64,000 nt of DNA, taken from NCBI GenBank assembly GCA_902780405.1, contig CACZFI010000008.1, positions 32,146 through 96,145 of the forward strand, written 5' to 3'. The notes under the pieces are model-generated. The model was not told the DNA's origin. It searched no databases and saw only the letters and a list, made by a program, of their open reading frames with translations. Both the position numbers and the translations under genes were made by a program. This stretch comes from an uncultured Lachnospiraceae bacterium (GTDB taxonomy: Bacteria > Bacillota > Clostridia > Lachnospirales > Lachnospiraceae). Below, one piece after another: positions 25,340 through 35,230 of this stretch (position 1 is the first letter of the stretch; the number at the start of each line of letters is the position of its first letter).

Positions 25340-27325
25340 TTAGCTGATCATCGCGCCGGCAGGCATATCCTTCTCGGCGGTAAGGAGTGCCAGGTTGCCG
25401 TCGAAGTCTTCTGCGCACAGAAGCATACCTTCGGAAAGCACACCCGCGAGCTTGGTCGGCTTTAAGTTGGTGATCACAACCACCTTCTTGCCCACCATCT
25501 CCTCCGGCTTGTAGAAGTTCTTGATACCGGATACGATCTGAAGTGTCTTGCTTGCAACCTTCACCTGAGAGCAGATCAGCTTCTTGGAGTTGGCAACTTC
25601 CTCGCAGGAAAGCACCTCACCCATCTGCAGCTGCATGCGATCGAACTCTTCGATGGTGATCTCTTCCTTCACCTTCGCCTCGAGCACGGGGAGGGTCTCC
25701 TCCTGCTTCTTCGGCTTGGGTTTTTCCTCTTCGGGCTCTTCCTCAACAATGGAAGGGAAGCGTTTCTCGATCTCCTCGAGCATAGCCGGTGCATCGATCC
25801 TTGCAAACAGGATCTCAGGCTCAGCCGTTACCTTGTTGCCCGAAGGATAAAGTCCGAACTGTGAAAGCTCTGTCACACGGCGCACCTCGGTGCCGAGCTG
25901 TGCCACGATCTTCTCTGCCGTCTCGGGCATAAAGGAAGAAAGAAGCGTTGCGCCAATGGTGATGCTCTCCACAAGATTGTAGAGCACCGTCTCAAGACGA
26001 TCCCTGTTTTCTTCGTTCTTGGCAAGCGCCCAGGGTTCGGTCTCATCGATGTATTTGTTGCATCTCTTGAAGAGATTGAAGATCTCTGTGATGGCGTCTG
26101 CCACACGAAGCTTGTCCATGCACTCGTTGACGCGAAGTCTTGCATCAAGGACAACCTTCTTTAAATCATCATCCACAGCCTCTGCGGTGTTGCTGTTTGT
26201 TACAACGCCGTCAAAGTATTTGTTCGCCATGGAGATGGTACGGTTTACGAGATTACCCAAAGTGTTGGCAAGCTCGGAATTTACTCTCTCGATCATAAGC
26301 TCCCAGGAGATGACACCGTCGTTCTCGAAGGGCATCTCATGCAGCAGGAAGAATCTTACCGCATCCACGCCGAAGAGGTCCACCATGTCATCCGCATAGA
26401 TGACATTTCCGCGGGACTTGCTCATCTTGCCGTTCGCCTGAAGCAGCCAGGGATGTCCGAAGATCTGCTTCGGAAGCGGCTCGCCCAGAGCCATCAGCAT
26501 GATCGGCCAGTAAATGGTATGGAAGCGAAGAATGTCCTTGCCGATCAGATGGAGATCCGCAGGCCAGTACTTCTTGTATAATTCGCCGTGTGCTCCGTCC
26601 GCATCATAGCCGAGTCCGGTGATGTAGTTGGAGAGCGCATCCACCCATACATATACCACATGCTTATTATCGAAATCCACGGGGATGCCCCACTTGAAGG
26701 ATGTTCTCGACACGCACAGATCCTGAAGTCCCGGAAGGAGGAAGTTGTTCATCATCTCGTTCTTGCGGGATTCCGGCTGGATGAAGTCGGGATGCGTATT
26801 GATATGCTCGATCAAACGATCAGCGTACTTGGAAAGTTTGAAGAAGTAAGCCTCTTCCTTCGCAGGCTGCACCTCACGGCCGCAGTCCGGGCACTTGCCG
26901 TCCACAAGCTGTGACGGTGTGAAGAAAGACTCACAGGGCGTACAGTACATACCCTCGTACTCACCCTTATAGATATCGCCCTTGTCATAGAGCTTCTTGA
27001 AAATCTTCTGAACCTGATGCTCATGGTCATCATCGGTGGTTCGGATAAAACGATCGTAGGAAGTGTTCATCAGATCCCAGATGCGCTTGATCTCCGCAGA
27101 TGTCTCGTCTACGAACTCCTTCGGTGTGGAAAGATTCTCAAACGCCTTGATCTCGATCTTCTGTCCGTGCTCATCCGTACCCGTCTGAAAATGTACATCA
27201 TAACCGACGAATCTCTTGTATCTTGCAATACTGTCCGCAAGCACGATCTCGTAGGTATTTCCGATATGCGGTTTGCCTGAACTGTATGCGATTGCTGTTG
27301 TAATGTAATACGGTTTTTTAGCCAT
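25340..27325 (-). CDS. metG: Methionyl-tRNA synthetase
   Basis: Charges tRNA-Met, cytoplasmic. The 661-residue protein has PHIGNTYE (HIGH-type motif) near residue 18, a zinc-binding CTPCESFF-x-CPDCGREV segment near residue 127-147, KMSKS in GKMSKSRGN, an anticodon-binding helical domain, a charged linker (EEPEEEKPKPKKQEE) and a C-terminal tRNA-binding OB fold (about residues 555-661) that dimerises the enzyme. It is 25 nt behind murA with no promoter of its own visible, so the two are co-transcribed. No T-box leader is present. Confidence 0.97.
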   Translation of the reverse strand: MAKKPYYITTAIAYSSGKPHIGNTYEIVLADSIARYKRFVGYDVHFQTGTDEHGQKIEIKAFENLSTPKEFVDETSAEIKRIWDLMNTSYDRFIRTTDDDHEHQVQKIFKKLYDKGDIYKGEYEGMYCTPCESFFTPSQLVDGKCPDCGREVQPAKEEAYFFKLSKYADRLIEHINTHPDFIQPESRKNEMMNNFLLPGLQDLCVSRTSFKWGIPVDFDNKHVVYVWVDALSNYITGLGYDADGAHGELYKKYWPADLHLIGKDILRFHTIYWPIMLMALGEPLPKQIFGHPWLLQANGKMSKSRGNVIYADDMVDLFGVDAVRFFLLHEMPFENDGVISWELMIERVNSELANTLGNLVNRTISMANKYFDGVVTNSNTAEAVDDDLKKVVLDARLRVNECMDKLRVADAITEIFNLFKRCNKYIDETEPWALAKNEENRDRLETVLYNLVESITIGATLLSSFMPETAEKIVAQLGTEVRRVTELSQFGLYPSGNKVTAEPEILFARIDAPAMLEEIEKRFPSIVEEEPEEEKPKPKKQEETLPVLEAKVKEEITIEEFDRMQLQMGEVLSCEEVANSKKLICSQVKVASKTLQIVSGIKNFYKPEEMVGKKVVVITNLKPTKLAGVLSEGMLLCAEDFDGNLALLTAEKDMPAGAMIS

Positions 27326-27350
27326 TCCTCTACCTCCTCTGTTTCGCCGA

Positions 27351-28655
27351 TCAGCCTACCCGCAAGCGGAATTTCTGTTCCTCTCTCTCGCTGTCGACCA
27401 CTTCGATCGCTCCGCCCAAAGCTCTGATCTTTCCGTCAAAATCCTCGTAGCCGCGGAGAATGTACTTGATATCCTCCACTGTAGAGAATCCGTCTGCGGA
27501 AAGTGCCGCGATCACAAGTGCTGCGCCCGCGCGAAGATCCGGTGCGACAAGGCCTGCGCCTGTATATCCTTCTACGCCGGTGATGATGGCAGTGTTACCT
27601 TCCACGCTGATCCGCGCCCCCATACGCGCAAGCTCACTGACGTATTTAAATCTGTTTTCGAAAATGCTCTCCGTGATCACACTGGTGCCCTTGGAAAGCG
27701 CAAGCGTTACCGCCATCTGCGGCTGCATGTCCGTAGGGAATCCGGGATACGGAAGCGTCTTGATATGTGTCGACTTGAGTCTTCCGTCCGACATGACGCG
27801 AACAGAATCGTCATACTCGATCACGTGTGCTCCGATTTCGTTGAGCTTGGAGGAAATTGCCTCCAAGTGCTTCGGGATCACGTTCTTGATCAGGATGTTA
27901 CCGCCCGTTGCGGCAGCCATCGTCATAAATGTACCGGCCTCAATCTGATCCGGAATAATGGAATACTCGGTTCCCTTCAGGCGCTCCACGCCGCGGATAC
28001 GGATGACATCCGTACCGGCGCCCTTGATGTTCGCGCCCATACTGTTTAAGAAGTTGGCCACATCTACGATGTGGGGCTCCTTGGCTGCGTTTTCGATGGT
28101 GGTCTTGCCGGAGGCAAGTACGGCAGCCAGCATGATGTTGATGGTTGCACCCACGGTTACCACATCCATGTAGATATGATTACCGGTAAGTGAATCCGCC
28201 TGCACAACAATATTGCCGCCCTTTACGATCTCCCAGTTGGCACCGAGAGCCTCGAATCCCTTGGTGTGCTGATCGATCGGTCTCGCACCGATATCACAGC
28301 CTCCGGGAAGCGCGACATTTGCGTATTTGTATTTGCCGAGAAGAGACCCCAGCAGATAGTAACCTGCCCGGATCTTTCTGATATTATCATCGTCGACTAC
28401 TAAATGCTCGCCGTCCTCGATCACGCCCGCGTTGATCGACACCGTATGGCGGTCGATATACTTCACGCGCGCGCCCATATTTTCGATGGCCGCAAGCAGC
28501 ACCCTTGTATCCTGTACGTAGGGCACGTTCTCAATGATGCATTCCTCATCTGTAAGGACAGCAGCGGCAAGAATACCCAAAGCAGCGTTCTTTGCGCCTG
28601 CGATGGTAACCTCTCCCTCCAGCCTTTGGCCGCCCTTTATCACATACTTTTCCAT
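27351..28655 (-). CDS. murA: UDP-N-acetylglucosamine 1-carboxyvinyltransferase
   Basis: First committed step of peptidoglycan synthesis: transfers enolpyruvate from PEP to UDP-GlcNAc. The 434 residues include Lys22-Asn23 in GAKNAAL and the catalytic, fosfomycin-target Cys120 in LPGGCDIGARPIDQH. A late ADLRAGAALVIAAL-type motif (VAPDLRAGAALVIA) is present. It has its own sigma-A promoter (28692-28720) and GAAGG before the ATG. Firmicutes often carry two MurA paralogues; only one is in this window. Confidence 0.96.
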   Translation of the reverse strand: MEKYVIKGGQRLEGEVTIAGAKNAALGILAAAVLTDEECIIENVPYVQDTRVLLAAIENMGARVKYIDRHTVSINAGVIEDGEHLVVDDDNIRKIRAGYYLLGSLLGKYKYANVALPGGCDIGARPIDQHTKGFEALGANWEIVKGGNIVVQADSLTGNHIYMDVVTVGATINIMLAAVLASGKTTIENAAKEPHIVDVANFLNSMGANIKGAGTDVIRIRGVERLKGTEYSIIPDQIEAGTFMTMAAATGGNILIKNVIPKHLEAISSKLNEIGAHVIEYDDSVRVMSDGRLKSTHIKTLPYPGFPTDMQPQMAVTLALSKGTSVITESIFENRFKYVSELARMGARISVEGNTAIITGVEGYTGAGLVAPDLRAGAALVIAALSADGFSTVEDIKYILRGYEDFDGKIRALGGAIEVVDSEREEQKFRLRVG

Positions 28656-28691
28656 TTTGCACCTTCTTGCAACATTTGCATAATCTAATAG

Positions 28692-28720
28692 ATTATAACA
28701 ATATCACCATATTTTGTAAA
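28692..28720 (-). promoter_or_regulatory. Sigma-A promoter of murA-metG
   Basis: TTTACA (28715-28720), 17-nt spacer, TATAAT (28692-28697), 37 nt before the murA ATG. Confidence 0.75.
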
Positions 28721-28749
28721 CCAAAACGTATGTTTGATATTTGATATGA

Positions 28750-29163
28750 CTACTTGTCTGCGTCGCAATAGATGCAGCGGTAGGTTCTGTTCTCCTCATC
28801 CACCAGTCGAAAGATCTGCGTGATGCCCGGCTCGATCGTCGTGATACAGCGGGGATTCTTGCAGGTCTTGATGTTGATGAGTTTCTTGGGAAGCGCAACC
28901 TTTTTCTTTTCGACGGTCACGCCGTTTTTCACGATGCTTACCGTGATGTTCGGGTCAATGTAACCGAGCACATCCAGGTTGATATCGTATTCCTGATCGA
29001 TCTTTAAGATGTCTTTCTTGCCCATCTTGCTGCTCTTTACATTCTGAAGGATGGCCACGGAGCAATCCAGTTTGTCGAGATGCAGATGGTTGTAGATACG
29101 CATCGCCATGCCCGCCGTGATATGATCTAAAACGATCCCGTTTTGAATACTGTCAATCTTCAT
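28750..29163 (-). CDS. pyrI: Aspartate carbamoyltransferase regulatory subunit
   Basis: Binds nucleotides and allosterically controls PyrB. The 137-residue length is slightly shorter than the E. coli protein. The N-terminal domain (GIVLDHITAGMAMRIYNHL) is followed by a zinc domain with four cysteines (CKNPRC and CIYC) that contacts the catalytic subunit. It starts 1 nt after pyrB, with GGGGGTGA at the pyrB end as RBS. Presence of PyrI indicates an allosteric, dodecameric enzyme, as in enterobacteria and some clostridia. Confidence 0.95.
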   Translation of the reverse strand: MKIDSIQNGIVLDHITAGMAMRIYNHLHLDKLDCSVAILQNVKSSKMGKKDILKIDQEYDINLDVLGYIDPNITVSIVKNGVTVEKKKVALPKKLINIKTCKNPRCITTIEPGITQIFRLVDEENRTYRCIYCDADK

Positions 29164-29164
29164 A

Positions 29165-30082
29165 TCAGATAGTCACCCCCAAAAGTTTTAAGATCAGTGC
29201 CATACGCACGTATTTGCCGTTCATCGCCTGGCGGAAGTAGCAGGCTCTCGGATCCTCGTCCACCTCCGGTGAGATCTCGTTCACGCGGGGCAGGGGATGC
29301 AGGATGGAGAGATCCGGCTTCGCCGACTTCAGTTTCTTTTTATCAAGAATGTAGGTGTCCTTCAAACGAACGTAATCCGCCTCATTGAAGAATCGCTCTC
29401 TCTGTACGCGGGTCATGTAGAGCAGATCCAGCTTCGGGATGGCTTCCTCCAATGTAAGCACTTCCTCATACGGAATTCCCTGGTCTTCGAAGACTTCCTT
29501 GATCAGGTAGGCCGGGAGACGCAGTTCATTCGGTGCGATCAGCACGTAGTGGATATCCTCATATCTCGAAAGCGCCTTGATCAGCGAGTGAACGGTACGA
29601 CCGAATTTCAGGTCGCCGCACAGGCCGATGGTGAATCCCTTCATAGCGCCTCGTTCTCTGCGTATCGTAAGAAGGTCTGTCAGGGTCTGCGTCGGGTGAT
29701 TGTGTCCGCCGTCACCGGCATTGATGATGGGCACGGGAGAAACCATGGAAGCGCGCATCGGCGCACCCTCCTTCGGATGACGCATGGCGATGACATCCGC
29801 GTAACAACCGACCACACGCACGGTATCCGCCACGCTCTCGCCCTTTGAAACCGACGAATCATCCGCAGAAGAAAAACCAAGCACGTTTCCACCCAGCTCC
29901 ATCATCGCCGCTTCGAAGCTGAGTCGGGTTCTCGTACTTGGTTCATAAAACAGCGTGGCAAGTTTTTTACCCTTGCACGCCTCACTGTATTTGTCCTTGT
30001 GCTCGATGATATCAAGCGCTAAGTCCATCAGCTCATCGATCTCCTGCACGGAAAGATCTGTCGAGTCAATCAGATGTTTCAT
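29165..30082 (-). CDS. pyrB: Aspartate carbamoyltransferase catalytic subunit
   Basis: Condenses carbamoyl phosphate and aspartate, the first committed step of pyrimidine synthesis. The 305 residues hold [12 protein letters not shown] (carbamoyl phosphate), [14 protein letters not shown], and HPLPRVNEI (aspartate site), all intact. It overlaps a small membrane protein gene by 4 nt and is coupled to pyrI. No PyrR-type attenuator is visible before it. Confidence 0.97.
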   Translation of the reverse strand: MKHLIDSTDLSVQEIDELMDLALDIIEHKDKYSEACKGKKLATLFYEPSTRTRLSFEAAMMELGGNVLGFSSADDSSVSKGESVADTVRVVGCYADVIAMRHPKEGAPMRASMVSPVPIINAGDGGHNHPTQTLTDLLTIRRERGAMKGFTIGLCGDLKFGRTVHSLIKALSRYEDIHYVLIAPNELRLPAYLIKEVFEDQGIPYEEVLTLEEAIPKLDLLYMTRVQRERFFNEADYVRLKDTYILDKKKLKSAKPDLSILHPLPRVNEISPEVDEDPRACYFRQAMNGKYVRMALILKLLGVTI

Positions 30083-30591
30083 TCCCTTATAACCTCCGTC
30101 TCTTTTACTCTATGTTCCGTAAAAATGTCTTTGATCTGTTCCTTGTCCCGTCGGTCGCACACCAGCACGTACTGCTTGCGGTTGGCCCGGATCTTTAAGG
30201 TGATGATATTGCTGTCATCCTCTTCGTCCACCAGCTTGTAGCCCTTCATAAACTCCCAGTCGATGAAGGTCGTTCCGACAACCGCGCCCTCCGCGGTAAG
30301 CCCGCTTTTGATCCTTGTGGAAAGCACGATGAACAGGGCAAATGTAAGTGCCGCCGGTATAAAGATATATATTCGAAATGCGGCAAGCACCACCACAGCC
30401 ACGAGTCCCAGGTTCGCATAGATCACCTCGGCTCGCGCGACGCCGTGATGCAGCCGGCTCTCAATCACAATCTCTGTCTTTTTTTTGATGGCCCCGATGC
30501 ATACCAGGGTTGCTGTCGCAAACCCCAAAAACAGCACAAAGGCCAGTACTCCGATCCATACATCCATATCCGGTCTGCATCTCATAAACAT
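30079..30591 (-). CDS. Hypothetical membrane protein upstream of pyrB
   Basis: A 170-residue protein with an N-terminal hydrophobic helix (about 10-33), a pair of further helices (about 57-95), and a C-terminal soluble domain of about 70 residues rich in beta-strand pattern ([34 protein letters not shown], a PH-like arrangement) facing the cytosol. I do not recognise a characterised family. The start is uncertain: ATG 30591 and ATG 30567 (MDVWIGVL) both lack a strong RBS. The stop overlaps the pyrB ATG, so it is co-transcribed with pyrimidine genes, though a functional tie is not evident. Confidence 0.7.
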   Translation of the reverse strand: MFMRCRPDMDVWIGVLAFVLFLGFATATLVCIGAIKKKTEIVIESRLHHGVARAEVIYANLGLVAVVVLAAFRIYIFIPAALTFALFIVLSTRIKSGLTAEGAVVGTTFIDWEFMKGYKLVDEEDDSNIITLKIRANRKQYVLVCDRRDKEQIKDIFTEHRVKETEVIRE

Positions 30592-30627
30592 GGCATGAAT
30601 GCGGGTATCACATCCATGCCGTGTGTT

Positions 30628-31563
30628 TTAACATTTCTTTAGTAATGTATACATAACCGCCTTCTCGGCGTGTCTTCTGTTCTCTGCCTGATCCAAAATG
30701 TGCTCGAGATTCTTGTCGATCACACTCTGTGAGATCTCGAAACCGACATGCATCGGCATGTCATGGAATGCGATTGCCTTGCTTTTTGCAAGGAGATCGT
30801 CGTTCACCTGATAAGGCATCATCTTCGCCATGATATCCGCCTTCTTGTCTGCGTAAGCGGGATCGTTGAAGAATTCCATATCGAGCCATGTGTCCGTGTA
30901 GACAACATCCATATCAGCCACGTATTTCTTCGCTTCTTCCATGCCCATAGCGGGGTCAAGCTCCACATAGTGACCGCTTGCCTTCGCCTCCTCGTAAAAA
31001 TCATCGCCGCATGCGGTGTCGTTTACAAGGGGTGTGAGTCCGTAGATGGTACCCTGCTTCATCTTGGCAAAAAACTCTACAAGAGAATTAAATACGTTGT
31101 TCTTGGCGCCGATGTAAAGGAGCTTGATATTCAATGAGCCAAACTTCTCCATGATCGTAAGCGCATCCGCCAGGATCTGGCAGGGATGGAAAGAGTTGTC
31201 ACATCCGTTGATGAAGGGTACGGTGACGTTCTTTCCGAAGAGTTCTACCGTCTCGTTCTTCACCAATCTGGCCATGATGATGTCGACGTTGCGGCATACA
31301 TACTTGATCTCGGATACAGGCTCTCCCAATGTAAAATTGGTATCCTCCCATGTCTGGTTGAAATAGCTTCCGCCGAGTTCGGTGATACCGGTGGTGAAGG
31401 ACAGGAAGGTTCTTGTGGATGTCTTCTCAAAAAGCGTATAGAGCTTCTTTCCCTTCAGGGAATCACTGTACTTCTCCGGATCCTTCTTCATATCCATCGC
31501 AAGGGCGAGGATGTCGGAAAGCTCCTGTGCGGAGAAGTTTTTAAAATTTAACATGTTTTTCAT
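30628..31563 (-). CDS. Ornithine carbamoyltransferase-like transcarbamylase with altered motifs
   Basis: The 311-residue protein has the ATCase/OTCase fold: a carbamoyl phosphate loop STRTF (residues 49-53; STRTR in standard enzymes), HPCQILADAL for the second binding motif, and DTWLDME in the domain 2 region. The ornithine-binding HCLP motif of OTCases is HDMP here (FHDMPMHVGFE), so the conserved Cys is Asp and Leu is Met. ATCases have HPLP, so neither standard substrate signature fits. It may be a true ArgF with drifted motifs or a transcarbamylase for another amine. No arginine genes flank it; metK lies upstream and the pyr operon downstream. Confidence 0.75.
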   Translation of the reverse strand: MKNMLNFKNFSAQELSDILALAMDMKKDPEKYSDSLKGKKLYTLFEKTSTRTFLSFTTGITELGGSYFNQTWEDTNFTLGEPVSEIKYVCRNVDIIMARLVKNETVELFGKNVTVPFINGCDNSFHPCQILADALTIMEKFGSLNIKLLYIGAKNNVFNSLVEFFAKMKQGTIYGLTPLVNDTACGDDFYEEAKASGHYVELDPAMGMEEAKKYVADMDVVYTDTWLDMEFFNDPAYADKKADIMAKMMPYQVNDDLLAKSKAIAFHDMPMHVGFEISQSVIDKNLEHILDQAENRRHAEKAVMYTLLKKC

Positions 31564-31586
31564 GGGTGTCTTCCTCTTTCATAGGT

Positions 31587-32774
31587 CTACAGATACTTCT
31601 TTAAAGCATCTGCCTTGTCCATCTTCTCCCAGGGCACATCGATATCGGTTCTGCCGAAGTGTCCGTATGCCGCCGTCTGTCTGTAGATCGGTCTGCGCAA
31701 GTCAAGCATCTTGATAATGCCTGCGGGACGAAGGTCAAAATTCTCCCGGATGATCTCTACCAGGCGCTCGTCGGTAAGCTTACCGGTACCGAAGGTATCT
31801 ACAAAGACGGATGTGGGTCTTGCCACGCCGATCGCATAGGAAAGCTGAACCTCGCATCTGTCCGCAAGTCCCGCCGCCACGATGTTCTTCGCTACGTAAC
31901 GCGCTGCGTAAGCTGCGGAACGGTCCACCTTTGTGGGATCCTTTCCGGAAAATGCACCGCCGCCGTGACGTGCATATCCACCGTAGGTGTCTACGATGAT
32001 CTTACGGCCCGTGAGGCCGGAATCTCCGTGCGGTCCGCCGATCACAAAACGACCGGTGGGATTGATAAAGAACTTGGTATTTGCATCGATCATCTCTGCG
32101 GGAAGTACCACGTCGAAGACATGCTTTCTGATGTCCTCGTGAATCTGCTCCTGTGTCACTTCCTCTCCGTGCTGGGTGGAAAGAACCACAGCATCAAGTC
32201 TTGCAGGCTTGCCATTCTCATCATACTCAACGGTAACCTGTGTCTTGCCGTCGGGACGAAGATAAGGAAGTGTTCCGTTCTTTCTGACTTCCGTCAGGCG
32301 ACGGGATAATTTGTGTGCAAGTGCGATGGGATAAGGCATAAGCTCCGGTGTCTCATTCACCGCATAGCCGAACATCATACCCTGATCGCCGGCACCGATG
32401 GCCTCGATCTCCGCATCAGACATGGTGTTCTCCTTCGCCTCGAGTGCCTTGTCAACGCCCATGGCGATGTCTGAGCTCTGCTCGTCGATCGCTACCACAA
32501 CACCGCAGGTATCTGCATCGAAACCGTATTTTGCTCTGTCGTATCCGATCTCACGGATGGTGTTTCTGACCGTGTTCTGTATATCCACGTATGCGCTGGT
32601 GGAGATCTCTCCCATCACCAGTACAAGTCCTGTCGTAACCGCAGTCTCGCAAGCCACACGGCCGTTCGGATCCTGCTTTAAAATTTCATCGAGGATGGCA
32701 TCCGAGATCTGATCGCAGATCTTGTCAGGATGTCCCTCGGTCACTGACTCTGATGTAAAAAGTCTTCTTTCCAA
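31587..32774 (-). CDS. metK: S-adenosylmethionine synthetase
   Basis: Makes SAM from methionine and ATP. The 395 residues contain [33 protein letters not shown] and [19 protein letters not shown], all intact. The start is a TTG at 32774 placed 8 nt after AGGAGG; no ATG is available nearby, so this is a rare start. It lies 2 nt behind the HIT gene. No SAM riboswitch is visible; control would come from the upstream genes' transcript. Confidence 0.96.
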   Translation of the reverse strand: MERRLFTSESVTEGHPDKICDQISDAILDEILKQDPNGRVACETAVTTGLVLVMGEISTSAYVDIQNTVRNTIREIGYDRAKYGFDADTCGVVVAIDEQSSDIAMGVDKALEAKENTMSDAEIEAIGAGDQGMMFGYAVNETPELMPYPIALAHKLSRRLTEVRKNGTLPYLRPDGKTQVTVEYDENGKPARLDAVVLSTQHGEEVTQEQIHEDIRKHVFDVVLPAEMIDANTKFFINPTGRFVIGGPHGDSGLTGRKIIVDTYGGYARHGGGAFSGKDPTKVDRSAAYAARYVAKNIVAAGLADRCEVQLSYAIGVARPTSVFVDTFGTGKLTDERLVEIIRENFDLRPAGIIKMLDLRRPIYRQTAAYGHFGRTDIDVPWEKMDKADALKKYL

Positions 32775-32776
32775 AA

Positions 32777-33196
32777 TTATATCCTCCTCTTAATCGCTGC
32801 CGCAAGCGCCTTGGACTCCTCGGAATCCGTCTCTCCCTGCTGCCAGCAGCTGATACCTACGCCGTCGTCCGCATCTCTGGGAATCAGATGCAGATGAAAA
32901 TGATGCACCGTCTGTCCCGCACACTCGCCGTTGTTCTGAACGATGTTCATACCCTCGCAACCGGTTTCATCCTTGATCGCACGCGCGATCACAGTCGCAA
33001 GCGAGAACAGTCTTCCGGCCGTATCTCCGTCGATATGGAAGATATCATCATAATGCTCCTTGGGAATGATCAATGCATGTCCGCGACTCGCCGGTGAGAT
33101 GTCCAAAAAGCACTTGAACTCCGGACTGTCGTATATGGTAGCCGACGGAATCTCTCCGCGACCGATCTTACAAAACAGGCAATCATCTTTTGTCAT
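32777..33196 (-). CDS. HIT family nucleotide-binding hydrolase
   Basis: A 139-residue histidine triad protein; HFHLHLIPR is the HxHxH catalytic motif and [13 protein letters not shown] the typical N-terminus with a zinc-type Cys pair. Members hydrolyse nucleoside phosphoramidates such as adenylated amines; the natural substrate is unknown here. AGGAGG precedes the ATG at 33196. It follows the FliS-like gene by 10 nt and precedes metK. Confidence 0.92.
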   Translation of the reverse strand: MTKDDCLFCKIGRGEIPSATIYDSPEFKCFLDISPASRGHALIIPKEHYDDIFHIDGDTAGRLFSLATVIARAIKDETGCEGMNIVQNNGECAGQTVHHFHLHLIPRDADDGVGISCWQQGETDSEESKALAAAIKRRI

Positions 33197-33206
33197 AGCG
33201 TACCTC

Positions 33207-33686
33207 CTATGCCTTAAAGCCTCTGGTGGATACATCCACCCCGCTCACACTCTCATTTAACACACCCTTACCATAGGTAAGGCCTGCGTATACCTGATGC
33301 GTGTTTTTCATCACCGGGCCCTCGCGATCCAGCTCATGCAGATGCTCGAATCCGACTTTAAGATTATCCAACATTGTCACACATCTGTCAAGTTCGTCCG
33401 GGACACCGCGGATGGCACTTTTGTTCAGTTTTCCGTAAATGAACCTTAAGATGGCGATGACCCTCGCCCCCAGGGGATCCGCCGGTGCAAAGCTGGCGCA
33501 GAGTTCATTCACCGATCGTCTGGCAAGCTCCACAGAATGCTCATATGCATCCGCGTCCTGCGCTGCGTATGAATTCAGACTGTCCTTCATATGACAGACC
33601 GCAATATCAGTAAGAACCAGGATCAATCCGCTTTGATTGGCCTGGCTCGTTCGAAGTGTAAATTCTTTTATCTGTTCTTTGGTCAT
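33207..33686 (-). CDS. FliS paralogue (flagellar export chaperone-like)
   Basis: A 159-residue helical protein with FliS-type pattern (EFTLRTSQANQSGLILVLTDIAVCHMKDSL, EHSVELARRSVNELCASF, ARVIAILRFIYGKLNKSAI) but little direct identity to FliS at 15529-15927. ATG 33686 follows a GGGGG RBS; longer upstream frames run into the flagellin terminator. It lies directly behind flagellin 3, so it probably serves that longer flagellin. The C-terminal ~30 residues (HQVYAGLTYGKGVLNESV) differ from normal FliS. Confidence 0.72.
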   Translation of the reverse strand: MTKEQIKEFTLRTSQANQSGLILVLTDIAVCHMKDSLNSYAAQDADAYEHSVELARRSVNELCASFAPADPLGARVIAILRFIYGKLNKSAIRGVPDELDRCVTMLDNLKVGFEHLHELDREGPVMKNTHQVYAGLTYGKGVLNESVSGVDVSTRGFKA

Positions 33687-33708
33687 AACCGGTTCCCCCT
33701 CTCCATCC

Positions 33709-33764
33709 AAACAAAAAATGAAACATGACACACGGCAGCGAGGGAGCAAACCGTGTGCCATGTT
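33709..33764 (-). terminator. Terminator between flagellin 3 and the fliS paralogue
   Basis: A 14-bp stem (AACATGGCACACGG with CCGTGTGTCATGTT, one mismatch), 15-nt loop, and TCATTTTTTG tail. Read-through past it would express the fliS paralogue, HIT and metK at a lower level than flagellin. Confidence 0.8.
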
Positions 33765-33772
33765 CCCATATA

Positions 33773-35188
33773 TTACTGTAACAGCTGAAGGATGGACTCG
33801 GGACGCTCGTTGGAACGCTGCATCATGGAGATTGCAGCCTGCGACAATACGTCCTGCTGTGTATAGTTCGTCATCTCCTCAGCCATATCAGTATCCATGA
33901 TACGTGAGTATGCCTCAGTGATACTCTCACTCTGGATCTTGAGGCTGTCGTAGGTATCGTTCAGACGGTTCTCGTATGCGCCGAGACCGGAACGAATATT
34001 GGAAATCTTCTTGATGGCCGCATCGATCTTCTCGATGGCTTCCGATGCATGTGCGTGGGTGTACATGATGAGTTCATCCACACCGAGCCCCTTCGCATCC
34101 ACCTTCGGGATATCGAGCTCGATCTGCTCACCGGAATTGGCGCCGATCTGGATCACCATAGTACCTGCGGAGAGAACCTCGATCTCCGTACTGCCGATGG
34201 AATCCGGAAGTACTTCAACGGTCATCTCGAATCCGTTTCTGTCTATTATATTAACCTCATTTCCCTTGGTTGTAAAGGTGGCAGTTTGAGAAAATCCGTT
34301 GCCTGTGGGGGTAATGGTCGCCTCACAGTCGGTTCCTGCCACGGATGTGCCTGTCGTAATACCGAGAAGCGCCTCCAGATCAGGGTTGGAAACCTCAATA
34401 TCCAGGGTCTGTGCAAGGCCGTATTCTTTGGTAATAAAGTATACCGGATCTCCGGTTGCAAAATCGCTGCTGGTCGCGCCGCCATCCGGGGAAGCCACAA
34501 CATCCACACCGATCTTGGTCAGGTGTGACTGGAGTTCTTCAAAGACCTCCGTCATACTCATGCCCTCGTTGATGGTGACCTCAAAGCCGTTCACCTTCAC
34601 CATACCCGCCTCAGCCGCTGTCACGGTTGCGCCGGAATTGGTAATACCTGTGGCAAGCTTCGCCTGGGTTGCTGCCTGGGTGATCTCCAATTCATAGATG
34701 CCGGGATTGACATCCTTGGAGATGTAGGTTGCTTTCATATTGCCGTCCGTCGACAGAGATCTTCTGGCAAGTCCGCCGTTTAAAAGCTTCTGTCCGTTGA
34801 ACGCTGTGGTATCAGCAATCTGGTTGATCTCCTCCTCTAAGGCGTTGATCTCTTCCTGGATCGCATCTCTGTCTTCTTCGGAATTCACATCCTCAGCAGC
34901 CTTCACTGCAAGTTCGCGCATACGCGCAAGGATGCGGTGCATCTCATCGAGGCCGCCCTCTGCGGACTGAATGACGGAAATACCGTCGTTGGAATTTAAT
35001 GCCGCGCGATCAAGTCCCTTGATCTGTGCATCCAGCTTGGTGGAGATAGCAAGTCCGGCCGCGTCATCCGCGGGGCTTGTGATCTTCTTGCCGGATGAAA
35101 GTCTCGACATAGACTTTGCGATGTTGTTGTTGATCTTTGCAAAATGGTCACTGGCGTTTAAGGCCATGGAATTGTGATTGATTCTCAT
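33773..35188 (-). CDS. Flagellin 3 (long form with central domain)
   Basis: A 471-residue flagellin. N-terminal MRINHNSMALNASDHF and MSRLSSGKKITSPADDAAGLAIS, and C-terminal NIRSGLGAYENRLNDTYDSLK and MDTDMAEEMTNYTQQDVLSQAA, are D0/D1. About 190 residues (about 160-350) of beta-rich, Gly/Thr-rich sequence form a surface domain that copies 1 and 2 lack. The sequence is far from them, so it is not a recent duplicate. It has a sigma-D promoter but a short leader (about 35 nt) without a GGA hairpin, apart from the GGAGG RBS. It may be a minor or alternative filament protein. Confidence 0.94.
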   Translation of the reverse strand: MRINHNSMALNASDHFAKINNNIAKSMSRLSSGKKITSPADDAAGLAISTKLDAQIKGLDRAALNSNDGISVIQSAEGGLDEMHRILARMRELAVKAAEDVNSEEDRDAIQEEINALEEEINQIADTTAFNGQKLLNGGLARRSLSTDGNMKATYISKDVNPGIYELEITQAATQAKLATGITNSGATVTAAEAGMVKVNGFEVTINEGMSMTEVFEELQSHLTKIGVDVVASPDGGATSSDFATGDPVYFITKEYGLAQTLDIEVSNPDLEALLGITTGTSVAGTDCEATITPTGNGFSQTATFTTKGNEVNIIDRNGFEMTVEVLPDSIGSTEIEVLSAGTMVIQIGANSGEQIELDIPKVDAKGLGVDELIMYTHAHASEAIEKIDAAIKKISNIRSGLGAYENRLNDTYDSLKIQSESITEAYSRIMDTDMAEEMTNYTQQDVLSQAAISMMQRSNERPESILQLLQ

Positions 35189-35230
35189 AATAGCACCTCC
35201 GGATTCGGTCTGGTCTCATAACTATATTAT

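Noticed and set aside
25200..25418. Long N-terminal extension of flgM
   Set aside because: The extension runs back through a terminator into the metG coding region; a good RBS and the family start lie at 25199.
30592..30627. Terminator behind the carbamoyltransferase gene
   Set aside because: Only a 6-bp GGCATG/CATGCC pairing with a 17-nt loop and no T run is present.
32775..32776. SAM riboswitch before metK
   Set aside because: Only 2 nt separate the HIT stop from the metK TTG, so there is no room for a riboswitch.
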